Shown here piece by piece: positions 10,701-21,051 of a DNA stretch of 64,000 nucleotides (position 1 is the stretch's first letter; each line of letters begins with the position of its first letter). Source of the DNA: Haemonchus contortus (Eukaryota > Nematoda > Chromadorea > Rhabditida > Trichostrongylidae); assembly GCA_000469685.2 (NCBI GenBank), contig LS997562.1, positions 30,665,928 through 30,729,927 of the forward strand. The letters run 5' to 3'. The notes beneath the pieces were generated by a model. The model searched no databases, was not told the origin of the DNA, and saw nothing but the letters and a program-made list of their open reading frames with translations. Made by a program: the position numbers and the translations under genes.

Positions 10701-10942
10701 CGTAAAATGATCAATATCGAAGTCTTCGTAAAAGGAATTCCGAAGATAGAGGAGAAACTATCTATCAACTTGTGCTCCTTCCTTGTGAGGACATCACAGG
10801 ATCCGAAATACTCCTTGTTTTTAGTGTTACATCCATCCTTATATACCATACTTTGCCGCATTTGCCACATGACAACCCTTACCTTTATTGAAAACTTACA
10901 CCCCCCCCCCTACCTTCTTCAAAAACCAATTGGTAACAGTGG

Positions 10943-11330
10943 AAGACGGTTTAATTAGGAATTGACTCGCCTCCAGCAACTAAAAAGTCGCAGTAAAACT
11001 AACAATAGAAAGATTTTTACAACGTGGAGGAAAAAGCCCTGCAAGATGCAAAAACTCCGCCGCCCACTAAACCCGATCCTTGGTCCCGTGCCTGTGAATC
11101 GTCACGCTTACCTCCACTCCAAGCCGCCACTGCTAGGCTCTCGGCGACCATGGCTTCTGTGCTTTCCCCTGTTGAGCGCTCTCCGGAGACCACCCTCCAT
11201 AACTTCGTTCAGAGAATCGTTTGGCAGATTTTGAATGCAGATTTGAAATCAGCATCAAAAAATACGTCTAGCAGTATAGGTCCCATTTCGAATGGCCACT
11301 TCGACTTGGGATCCTTCCCTTGTGAGATGA
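10943..11330 (+). repeat. Inverted-repeat arm 2 associated with the Penelope-like element
   Basis: Reverse complement of 9,890-10,312. On the plus strand it is open from 11,024 to 11,392 and encodes the same HNFVQRIVWQILNADL segment. No RT or endonuclease follows it here, so this is a solo terminal repeat or a 5'-end fragment. Confidence 0.85.
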
Positions 11331-11689
11331 TGAGAAACTGGGACCCAACTCCAACACGGAGCATGCACTCTTATAATTGGTTTATGTTCTGAGTGGCTTA
11401 AACAACCTGACTCTAATGCCCCTATAGCCACGAAACAGTTGGTCAAGTATTTCTTCAGAACTTATAGTCTTTCTAGACTTCACCACAGAAGAGATGGCTG
11501 AAGCCGGAGCTCCCGAAAGGCGATAAATGAGGGCGATTAGATCGTTGCTATTAAACCGGGGTAGTTGTTCCCAATAAAAATTAAGAAAAGGTGAGAACTG
11601 GGGTTGCCTACGGTTGAAGGGTCCACTATGATTCTTGTCACTTAGAACCTGTCGATTTTTGTATATTTCGTTGCCGAAGAGAGTATTTG
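11331..11689. other. Spacer between Penelope repeat and right arm
   Basis: No gene or shared repeat recognised. Confidence 0.35.
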
Positions 11690-11819
11690 TTATGGTTCAT
11701 TGAGTTGCTTTCTGTCATAATGTTGTTCTTAGAAATAGGACAATAGGGCAAGAACACAGTCTGGTATAAAAATATTTTTGAATTAGTTCACTCCTCCGCG
11801 ACGGTTTTTTCTATTTTTA
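11690..11819. repeat. Partial direct copy of ASP upstream sequence
   Basis: Closely resembles 12,455-12,563 in the same orientation (shared: gagttgctttctgt, ataatgttgttcttagaaat, cgacggttttt). The left arm has this sequence once, so the extra copy belongs to the rearranged inner edge of the right arm. Confidence 0.75.
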
Positions 11820-11868
11820 AAAGATCGAAACACTTTATGGTGGGTAACCATAAAGTGTTTCGATCTTT
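11820..11868. repeat. Perfect 21-bp hairpin at the inner edge of the right arm
   Basis: 11,820-11,840 is the exact reverse complement of 11,848-11,868, with a 7-nt loop. The second half is part of the arm proper (matched near 8,000 on the other side); the first half is an extra inverted copy exactly where homology to the left arm starts. Confidence 0.85.
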
Positions 11869-11960
11869 CCGGGCTCAGAAGAAGGCGATTCCGCGGGAAC
11901 GTAAGCTGGAATGAAGAACTGTACCAACCTCGTCCGAGTTCAAGCAGAGAAACCAACATT

Positions 11961-12161
11961 GTTAATAGGGCCGGTTCGCTATACCAAAAGTTGAGTAAAT
12001 CTTCTGCTGTTCAATTAGCTGCTTTAGAAGAATAGTTCGTACTCTCGTGTGTTGTGCTTTCGTTTTCCAAATGTATTAGCATATGTGTTGTATTGTTTTT
12101 CTTTTCAATTGTATTGATTTAACTTACATGCGTGGTCATGTAATAAACATAACATAACATT
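11961..12161 (+). mobile_element. 201-bp retroposon-like insertion with target-site duplication
   Basis: The left arm reads gaaaccaacatttacac without interruption; here the sequence is split after aacatt and resumes after a second aacatt (11,955-11,960 and 12,156-12,161). The insert ends with AATAAA followed by a cataacataaca short tandem tail, the sort of 3' end made by target-primed reverse transcription. About 195 bp of unique sequence with no coding capacity, so a 5'-truncated non-LTR copy or a SINE/retroposed RNA. Confidence 0.8.
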
Positions 12162-12783
12162 TACACTAAGTTGAGACTTAGAGAAAGCTGCACATGGAGA
12201 TTTTTAATAGTCGTGCTGACTCGGTATAAGGTAAAAAAGTCTGTACGGCTGTTTAACCGCTCCCTAACCATTTTCCATTTTTATCATAAACGCAAATTTT
12301 TCTAGGAACTGGAAAAGCACACTCCCAAACAATTTGGGCAGCATCAAATCTCTACCTTGTTCTTGCATTGAAAGCAGAAATAATTACTTCTCTAGAGTTT
12401 TTTATAGAGTTATCATTGTCTCGGTGATGTCTGCGCGAATTTGATGTTACTGCCCAATGAGTTGCTTTCTGTTATAATGTTGTTCTTAGAAATAGAACGA
12501 TAGTCTGGTCGAAAGTTATTCTTGAAATAGTTCACTCTCTGCGACGGTTTTTCCTATTTTTGAAAAGTGAGCTGAATGCAGAACCTGGAAATGCATATTC
12601 GTCGCACAATTGCACAGCATTAATTTCTCTGCTTTATTCTTCCAATCACCGCAAAAACAAGCACTGTCATAGGGTTTCATAGAGGTGCCATTGTTTCGTT
12701 CGTGAACATCAAATAATTCAAAAGTAGAAGTTGTATCAGCTGCTAACGCCCACTGTATGAGAGAAAGAGGGTGTTAAAGTCGC

Positions 12784-12791
12784 TATAAAAG
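12784..12791 (+). promoter_or_regulatory. TATA box of plus-strand ASP gene
   Basis: TATAAAAG, ending 42 bases before the ATG at 12,833, identical in position and flanks to the box of the other copy. Immediately upstream this copy differs from the other (insertion/replacement around 12,741-12,780), so the two genes may differ in expression. Confidence 0.6.
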
Positions 12792-12832
12792 TTCCATGAC
12801 GATGCTATAGACAATCACATACATCGTGAGAC

Positions 12833-15083
12833 ATGCTAATACCTATCTCGATTGCCTGCCTCGTAAGTCTCATTGTCTGTTGCCTTTAAGTAGTGAATAG
12901 ATTTTTAGTTGAACCCATTTAGGCGCTCCTGGCGCCAGCACGTCTGGAAGGTGAGTAGTGCTTGTCACTATTTCGACCCCATAAGTCTACCTTTTTAATC
13001 GAAATCTTTTTTTTCAGCATCGTATTGCCCCGATTCTAATAATGGCATGACTGATGAAATTAGGCAGATTTTCGTAGATAAACACAATGAGTATCGGTTG
13101 GTACTAACTGAGCAAAACGTATATTAGATCGCATCGACAGCACGATTAGCGAAGTTTTCAGATCTATAATTGCCAAAGGACAGGCCAAGAATAAACTTGG
13201 AGGATTCGCTCCGAAAGCAGCTCGAATGTTGAAAGTGGTACGATGCGCAGCTTCTAGTCCTTGATTATATTTCCTTAGCCTTCAGCCGTTCTGTGCTCTA
13301 TCGAACAAAGCACGAAAGCATGTGAGCCAGGGTTTTTCAGGGTTATGATTGCGAAGTTGAGGCAAATACGGCGGCATATGCAAAAGAGTGCAAGTTCGAA
13401 CATGATCCACCAGAGCAAAGAAATTATTGGGGTCAGAACTTGTGGATGCTAGGAGGGACTAATTACAGCAAAACGGAGTCTGCAAAATTAGTATGTTGGA
13501 ATTTTTTAATTGCTATTAGGTCTTCTTTAAAAATGCTTTCACATTTCCAGAGCGTCCAAGCCTGGTACTGGGAATTGAAGATGTTTGGTGTGCCAGATGA
13601 AAATATCCTGACAATGGAAGTTTTTCATAGGGGTGTTGGCCACTACACACAGGTGTTTACAGGATTCATAGCTGCACCGTTTGACTAACGTCGAATACAT
13701 GCTCTTTACAGGTGGCCTGGCAGTCTAGTAACAAAATCGGCTGCGCAGTTGAATGGTGCCCAACCATGACACTTGTAGCATGCGAGTACAACCCTGCGTA
13801 AGTCAAGGGGATTGCAATACCGAGCTCGTTTTCTCGAAATTTCTTTCAACAATCAAATTATAGAGGAAATAGGATCAATCGCTATATTTACGACATCGGA
13901 GATCCATGCACAACTGAGGAAGACTGTCAATGCACTGGCTGCACTTGTAGTAAAGACGAGGCCATTTGTATTCCCCCAGGATATACTACCGTCATGCCAC
14001 CGACTACAGAGAAACCTACAACAACACCTAAAATATACCATCCAGGTTTGCACGAAGAAAGTGTGTTTATTCGGCTCCGAGCTAATGATTCCCAAAGAAC
14101 ACTCTCTTAGGTGGGATGTGCCCTGAGAATAATAACGAAATGACAGATGAAGCTAGGAAGACGTTTGTCGACAAGCACAATGAGTATCGGCAAGTTTCCG
14201 TCTCGAAAAATGCACGAAAACAATTTGATAAGTGGAATTTTCCAGATCCCTCATAGCTAGAGGACTGGCTCGAAACAATGTCGGAGGGTTCGCTCCAAAA
14301 GCGGCTACAATGATGAAAGTGGTACGGATATGTTACAACTATTCTGCTTTGGCCATTCTCACACTAAATTTAAATCTTCCTTACTTTCGTATTCATTTAC
14401 ATCAGTTCAAACAAAACTCTTTCTATCACACATTGCTTGTAATGAGCTGTTATAGAGTTACGATTGCAACGTGGAGGCAAATGTGGTGGAATGGGCAAAG
14501 AGTTGCACGTTTGGGTACAACGCAGAGCAGCAAAACAACCAATGGGGATATAACACCCATAACATATTAACTGTTGCTATCAACCAAACAGAGGCTGCAG
14601 CAGAGGTTGCAATATGAAGTCCTGCTGCATTTTCTCCACAGAACGATACCGATCTTCTTTAGGGTGTCAAAGCCTGGTTCAACGAATTACAGCAATATAG
14701 TGCACCTCAGGATAACGTTTTCAGTATGGAAGTGTTCAACCAAAACGTAATACAGGAATATACTCAGGTGGGAATAGAATCTTCAACAGAATTCACGAGG
14801 AATGTCTATCGCCGCTTCAGTTGGCCTGGCAATCAAGCAACACTATTGGTTGTGGAATCTTCACTTGTTGGAATTCTTATACACTTGTCGCATGCGAATA
14901 CAACCCTGGGTAAGGACGAGCAAAATTATTTTCTTTGGGAAGCCTCCTTAAAAGCTGAGTTTCAGAGGAAACTTCATTGGCGAACCGATTTATACAGTCG
15001 GAGATCCGTGCACAACTAATCAGGACTGCCAATGTGCTGGTTGCACTTGTAGCAAAGATGAAGGACTCTGTATTGCACCTTAA
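12833..15083 (+). CDS. Two-domain Ancylostoma secreted protein (ASP-1-like, SCP/TAPS/CAP), copy B
   Basis: Exons deduced by splice sites and frame: 12833-12862, 12923-12950, 13018-13096, 13162-13237, 13341-13490, 13551-13652, 13712-13797, 13864-14045, 14111-14189, 14246-14321, 14456-14605, 14663-14767, 14821-14909, 14966-15083. Total 1,350 nt, 449 residues, no stop or frameshift. Signal peptide MLIPISIACLALLAPARLEA, two CAP domains with matching exon structure (79, 76 and 150-nt exons recur in each), a Thr/Pro linker and two matching Cys-rich segments (GDPCTT..DCQC.GCTCSKDE). CAP cavity residues in domain 1: H92, Q103 (usually Glu), E129, H152. In domain 2: Y317, Y328, E354, E378, so only one of four is kept. 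Possible N-glycosylation at NYS in domain 1 and NQT in domain 2. The intron after exon 9 uses a GC donor. Divergently oriented to copy A, 5.6 kb between starts. Confidence 0.95.
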
Positions 15084-15093
15084 AGACTTCAGT

Positions 15094-15099
15094 AATAAA
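15094..15099 (+). terminator. Polyadenylation signal of plus-strand ASP gene
   Basis: AATAAA 11 bases after the TAA stop at 15,081-15,083, conserved in the other copy. Confidence 0.7.
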
Positions 15100-15265
15100 T
15101 CTTCAGCAGTAGGATTTCGTTGTATTCCAATGTTTGTTTGTTGGAACATGCTTCCAAGGTCACGAAGAAAGTGTCGAGACTACAGACTTCCTTCGAGCAT
15201 ATCGCTCTTCACCTCTCTCACTATGAAATTAATGTCGCACAAAAATCATGGGAAGTTGGCTTCGA

Positions 15266-17583
15266 AAATTTTTCATAAATCGGATCCTGTCCTTTGCCTG
15301 GGAAACTATTGCAGCTTCTTCTTCAGGCCTCGAGAAAAGTACGTGTAATACGTAAACGTGAATAAGCTTTGGTTTGGCTAGATTGCGTACATTTTATGAT
15401 CACAGAGCTGGTCGCTCAGCTTAGTGATGCGTTTCCCTCCTTTTGTGAGCTATTTTCGTTTGAATAGGATTTTGCCAAGCCGGTTTGGAGCACTTAGATC
15501 GCCCCTCGAGGTCCTTTTTACAACCGACGCGTAACTTTGGGGATCACGGGTTCATCCTTCTTTTAAAAAAATCTCAGAAACTATTCCTATGGAGAACTGT
15601 GCGTGTAGATAGTATGAGGAATTTTCAAAAAAAAAAACCTGTGATCAGTTTAATTTTTGATCAAAGACGCCTTTGTAAGGCTGTAGCGTTTACAGCAAAG
15701 GACCGCCGACATTTAGTAAGCTCATGTAATAGGCACCCAGACGCGTTTAACGTTTAAAAAAAGTTAACGTTTAACGTTAAAAAAAAAACAAAATTCCGTA
15801 TGATCTACTATTTTACTACTCCTCTGAAGTCTTACATTTTTCTTGAAACCAGACGATTTTTGCCCTTAAGGGACTGCCCAGCTAACGGCGGGCTTTCCTC
15901 CTTCTTTTGTGTAAGTCGGTGTTCGATTAGAGGTTGGCGCCCACCAATTCCGTACAATTATTATACTTCAACGTGAACGATCACAACATTTACCTTTAAA
16001 ATGGATTCATGTAGCACTACTTCTCGAATTTCTTCAGAGTGGATATAAAGCAATTTTGGGAAGCACTGCCTCATCGCTACCAGTCGCTTCGTCCGGCTAA
16101 CGCCGGGCTCTCAAAAGTTGTAGTGATCGGATACCTCTCTACTCTTTCTTTGAAACAAATAGTAATCTCTTGTTCACGAAACTTGACACAGGATTACCAG
16201 GGCATTGCAAATGGTATTCAGTGTAGGTCGGTGCTTATGCCTTTAATGGGAACTCTCGATCTTTTGCTCTCGTTCTTAAAAGTAAATACCCATTAAAGAC
16301 TCAACTGTTAGGCAACCAAAGCCTTGACCGGTACTCACAATTGTTTCGAGTAATGATAATACCGTTATCAAATGTCATTATCAATGGACCCCTTTCCTTA
16401 CAGAGACATCTTAGATGAGAATTCCAGATTACTGCCGGTCGGTTAGATCTCGTCGCAAGTGATATCGAACAAAGGGCAAGAAATGAACAAATTTCTCATC
16501 TGCTTATCGAAGTACCACCAATGGGTCCCAATTACCATTCACTTTTGTCACCCTAAAGTGACATAATCCACCTTCAAGAACCTCTAACTACTCTCACTCG
16601 GACTCCTTTGGCAGATTACGAAGTTCAAGGGTAATGAAAAGAGGACACCCTGCTGACCAGTGGTGTAGAGACCGTGATCGGCGTTGCAAATCTCCTGGTA
16701 ACAAGAGGCCATTTCTGCGGCTTTTTCGTTATTGTATTACTTTCTTGTTCACACCAATGATATTGAACTGATTCATCGAAGGCCATTGTGTTCAAAAGCA
16801 CAGTTCACGGTAAAATATTTTCTGAGACTTCTCCGCGGACCTGTGGCCCTTTAGGATGGCACATGGGGTGCTCTCAGATCAAAAAACGACTTGAGAGCGG
16901 TCCTTAAACTATCCTCACGTCCATCCTAGGAGGAAGTCTCAGGGAATAGTTTTTTTCTTTTTGTTACTGGATGGGAAAATTTTTGGAACTTTTCTGAAAC
17001 ATTGTATTTCTCAGAATCATAGGCCAGACACCTCAGAGTTACTGTCAACTGGGCCTTCGACTTGTCAGCTTGGGACTTCGTTCCTACACTTTCACAGCTG
17101 TTATCAAATAGGAGGTCCAAGGATGAGGAGTTAAGAAGTTACGGTTGGCAGGTTACTACTCAGATCACCAGAAGCTAAGGAAAGTGAAGAGATGGAAGGA
17201 CTAGAACGACAAGTCACAGATTGAGACCGTATACACCCAGGACATTCAAGCGGTCTACCCTACGGAGACCGCCTAATCGTCCGGGATGTGACTAGGGCGA
17301 CAACGAGCTCTGAACTGAACATCGTCTAGTTAATCGTCAAAAGAAGTTTCGAATCATGGCGAAACCAGGATCAATGCCGAAATCAACTCCTCAAACGGTA
17401 TCTTCAGTGATAAGCGTGGAGCATGAATCAGCGAGAAAACAGAGCCAATAATTATGTGATTCACATGAAAAGCGTCACTTAGCCACAAGTTTATCTTTCC
17501 TGGACCTATAAAGCGGGCCAGTTTACGACCGTTGGGTGGTGGCTCATTGACGCTATCGCACAGTGCTGCACCATCGCATTCCC
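15266..17583. other. Intergenic; two GC-rich hairpin motifs
   Basis: No gene recognised. At 15,867-15,890 and 16,093-16,112 occur variants of a motif gcccagctaacgccgggc, which can fold on itself; the same motif appears twice near 23,645-23,708. Frames such as 15,485-15,757 or 16,039-16,296 show no family features. Confidence 0.35.
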
Positions 17584-18147
17584 ATGTTGCATTACGTGCT
17601 CCCATTTCTTCTAGGCACAGCAGGTTTTTCCCATTCTCCCTAGCTCTCTGTTTATTTCGCTCCATACCGTCTCTTACAGGATTGACGTTTGCTCAAAGCT
17701 GTGACAACTATCTCATCTGCCAGAATAACTTGAACAATGCCTTGAATCTTACCAATCCGCAACCATGGTTCTATCCAGAAGAGTTCAGACACAAGGTAGT
17801 TCCCGAAAGGTTCACGCGCTGTCACTTTATTAGTTTATTCAGGTTGAGCAGTACTATCAAAATCAAGGAGCTCTTGGACTACGGACTGTTTGCAAGTGAG
17901 TCGCCCTATGCTTCCGCCTTTTGCCGCCTTATCACGGCGAGAAAGTTTTCAGAAAGAGAATCGAATATCGATTTCGTTACCCTTAAATGCTCTATACGTT
18001 GTTCTTAATCCACTATGGTTTAGAATTTTGAGAGGATGGATCGAAAAAGTGGCAATGTTGAATCCCTGGGATACTCAAGCCTACGGCTCTCATCTAGTGT
18101 CAAAGAGATACTTGAATGCTACTTATGCTGGGAACAACAATAATTGA
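17584..18147 (+). CDS. Secreted Cys-containing protein, 5' exons (nematode-specific, unnamed family)
   Basis: Exon 1 17,584-17,623 begins ATG and, spliced to 17,680-17,795, gives a clean signal peptide (MLHYVLPFLLGTAGLTFAQS) followed by CDNYLICQNNLNNAL. The next exon 17,843-17,895 (VEQYYQNQGALGLRTVC) has proper acceptor (ttattcag) and donor (gtgagt) and keeps the frame. A fourth segment, 18,024-18,147, joins in phase (KILRGWIEKVAML...) and ends at TGA. Short introns (56 and 47 nt) suit a nematode. Cys spacing and length recall small secreted nematode families such as DUF19 types, but I cannot name it. It may be the first half of the broken gene that continues to 23 kb. Confidence 0.55.
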
Positions 18148-18392
18148 TTTGGCTGGCTTTGGTGTCCGAGAGGCTCTCCTAAAAATTCTTTCACCCTAGA
18201 TATTGTTCACAAATAAGTGCAACTGGTCGCGATCGCGTTGTAAGCAACCAAACAGTCAAACCCTGTGAGGGTGGTTTTCTTATGCGTCAGCCTTTTGTGT
18301 AGGGATTTCTCAAAAGTTTCGAAAATCTCGCAATGGTCCAAATTCCTTCAGCCTTACTGAAATTCTATAAAGTCTCCATGTAGGGACGCTAA

Positions 18393-18656
18393 CCAAGTGC
18401 CACGAATAACATATCCGGCTTCATTTGTTTCCTACTTGACTATGTCATTACCGAATCTTCTAGCCATTTTCAACACGTACTTTCTTACGAGTTTGAATCC
18501 GACTACTACTCCGATGAAATCCATTGGAACTTGTGTCTGGCAGTTGGCGTTGAGGCTCATTCTGAACGATTCCTTGCACACCTCGTTCTAACTGCTCGCG
18601 GTATCAAACAAAAGGTCGAAGAAGAACTTCGATTTGGTCAACCAATTGCGATATGA
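18393..18656 (+). CDS. Possible exon, unrecognised
   Basis: An 88-codon open stretch ending at TGA (18,654-18,656). It reads as a plausible soluble protein segment (SYEFESDYYSDEIHWNLCLA, then an amphipathic VEEELRFGQP end). No obvious acceptor in the best place apart from a weak one near 18,397. Lies between the signal-peptide exons and the Cys-rich exons of the interrupted gene and may belong to it. Confidence 0.3.
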   Translation, partial: PSATNNISGFICFLLDYVITESSSHFQHVLSYEFESDYYSDEIHWNLCLAVGVEAHSERFLAHLVLTARGIKQKVEEELRFGQPIAI

Positions 18657-19478
18657 TAAGATCTGAGTAGCCTTTTTTAGTACATATTTCTATGGAGATT
18701 TTGTGAATTCGCGTAAGAAATCTGGACATCTGTTGAGTTTTGGCCAGACACTTGCTGGGAGGACCTCAAAACCTCCTTTGCAGTGGAGAATTGGACCACT
18801 ACACAACAACACAACGAATAGTGCTACTAGCGTTGACTGCTCAACCATTGCGAAAGGTAGGATAAGAAGACGTACGTGGGAAAGTTTATTCCCTAGGTGA
18901 TTTCCGATGAAAATGGTTCGAATTAAAATTCAGAACAACTTTATTCGAATCGGCGAAAGCACTCGATACTAATTCGTTCGCAATTATGCAACTTCAATGT
19001 TGACCAAGTTTTGGCATTTTCTACTCAGATGTAATATTTTTTTATCGGTGCAATTTGAGTTCATATACACTTCCACAAATCATTGAGTAGCTGATCCACT
19101 TGCTAGGAGGCAATTATGTGCAAGCTATCTTAGGTTCTATCATGATTTAAACCAGTCACACGGACAAAACTTTTAATGAAACTACTCGGGAAGCTAATAG
19201 CTTATATGGGAGCGTTTTAAGCTAGAACTCGACTTCCATTCACAAATCTGGTGGCACTCTAAGGCCGAGAATACTCGACTTCACGGTGTGTATGTATATA
19301 TTGGACTGAAAGAGAGGGCTGAAACTGATCTTTTTGAAGCTGATCCGTTCCATGACTGCGACATACGATACGATAACGTAAGGGACCATTCGCTCGGAGA
19401 ATGTAGTCAAGTGAACTCTGCTCACCGAGACGTGGCACTCCTTCCATTGAGAGCTTTCTTGTGTGTAGGAGGAAACTA

Positions 19479-21051
19479 CAGTGCGTTTCATAATTATAAG
19501 GTCACCCCAGATTTTTGCGATTCCGGAGAAAGCAGCCAGAATGGAATTTTTTGGCAAACACTGGTAGATTCCTCGTCACAATGTACCTCCGTACTCAAAT
19601 TTTGGTCGCAATATCTTTCACCTCAAATTTTTTACGAATTTTTCAAAGATAGTGTCGGCTTTTGCACCGTTTCATAATTATAAGGTCACCCTGAGGAAGT
19701 AAATGATTTATTAATGTTAATGGCATATGTACAACAGTTAATAATCTATAGCTCCTCCTTGTTTAGGAGCAACATCAAAGAGCCTGTGTGGCATACTAGA
19801 AACTAGGTTTCGAAGATGTTCCTCATCGGTTGCTCTCCATGCTTCGATGAGTGCTCGCTTCAGCTCTTCTTTGCTCTGGAACTGACGGTTATTCGCATAA
19901 ACCTGTCTGAATATTATGTCCCAGATATGTTCCATCCGACTGGGGTCGGGACTGCAGGCTGGCCATGGTAGGATGCTTATTTATTGGCATTGCAGCCACT
20001 CATCCGTTGCACGGCTCACATGATTGTAGGCGTTATCTTGTTGAAAGACATAGTTGAGGTGACGGCGATGGCATAGAAAAGGTTCTAGATGATGCTCCAA
20101 GACTTTCTGGTAATCCTTGAAATCCATACTGCAGCTCACGACAACACGACATCATTGCAGAACGCACCCCGCACCATAGGCTTCCTCCACCGAAACTGCG
20201 ACGGCTGAAGTGGACTGGTTCCTTCCTCAAGTCGCGTTAGTACCGCTTGTTTCCGTCAGATTGAATTTCTTTTCATCCGAAAACACGACCTGACTAGGAA
20301 TTATTCAGCTCTATGGTGAGATTTCGATGCAGATCTACCTTTGCCCAATCTCTCCCTAGGTTCATCTTTGCAAATCCGAGTCGAGCTTCTTTGTGATGAT
20401 CGGTGATTCGTGGCACCTTCTCCATTGCTTGCCAGGTGATGTTCTCGCATCTTCTCACTGCTCTCCAGACTGTAGTTTTTGACACAGAGAGGTTTAATTC
20501 CGATCGAATTTGGTTCAAGGAGGACGTACTGTTGGAAACAGTCCTCAGAATTTTCCGCTCGTCACGGGTAGTAATCTTTCATGGGTGTCCACAGTCGCTG
20601 TTATATCTAACGACATGAGGACTCTCTAGAAATCTCCGAATGGACCAAGGGGATCTCTCTATTTGCGTGGAAATGGCTCGAGTACGGAGCCCACCTTCAT
20701 GATGAGCCTTCTCATCAGAGGAAAGCAGACGACCACGAGCCATGTTGACAGTCAGGTTTAGAAATGCCTTTGCTACACATGCTTACCTTTACAAGTATCT
20801 TCAAACACGAAATTTCCTCTCTTTCGTTAATAATTGTTCACTTTCTCAGGGTGACCTTATAATTATGAAACGGTGCAAAAACCGATAAACTGTTCTAAAA
20901 AAGTTCAGAAGAATGCAGCAGCGGCTAAGAAACGGATGCCTAGGTTATTCGTGCTGAGGAATCTGTTCATGATGCTAGAAAAAATCCTTAATGACTACTT
21001 TTTCTGAAAGTGCAAAAATTGAGGGTGACCTTATAATTATGAAACGCACTG
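19479..21051 (-). mobile_element. Tc1-like transposon with IR/DR-type ends, dead copy
   Basis: 1,573 bp starting CAGTGCGTTTCATAATTATA and ending in its reverse complement, flanked by TA on both sides (19,477-19,478 and 21,052-21,053). Each end is a ~215-bp imperfect inverted repeat with the motif tttcataattataaggtcac present at both its outer and inner edge (inner copies about 19,671-19,693 and 20,846-20,872), the IR/DR arrangement known from Sleeping-Beauty-type Tc1 elements. Confidence 0.9.
19738..20760 (-). pseudogene. Tc1-family transposase, degenerate
   Basis: Minus-strand blocks: HTH region (SVSKTTVWRAVRRC, then PRITDHHKEARLGFAKMN), first catalytic Asp in VFSDEKKFNL, second in VFQQDNAYNHVSRATDEW, third acidic residue in CSPDPSRMEHIWD. 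The C-terminus (VYANNRQFQSKEELKRALIE...NLVSSMPHRLF) is typical of Tc1 transposases. A stop follows WLQCQ between the second and third catalytic residues, and frames shift after the first Asp region, so the enzyme cannot be made intact. Confidence 0.8.

Larger units (their letters stand above)
11843..15265 (+). repeat. Right arm of the large inverted duplication
   Basis: Inverted counterpart of 4,795-8,016. Contains the plus-strand ASP gene, a 201-bp insertion at 11,961-12,161 not present in the left arm, and about 37 extra bases upstream of the TATA box (12,741-12,780 region). Confidence 0.9.

Noticed and set aside
13853..14095. 80-codon frames antisense to the ASP hinge exons (also 5,966-6,208)
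   Set aside because: Shadows of the ASP exons; identical in both arms because the arms are copies.
17354..17665. Minus-strand frame with MERNKQRARENGK start
   Set aside because: It lies opposite the signal-peptide exon and the 5' splice structure on the plus strand, which is much better supported.
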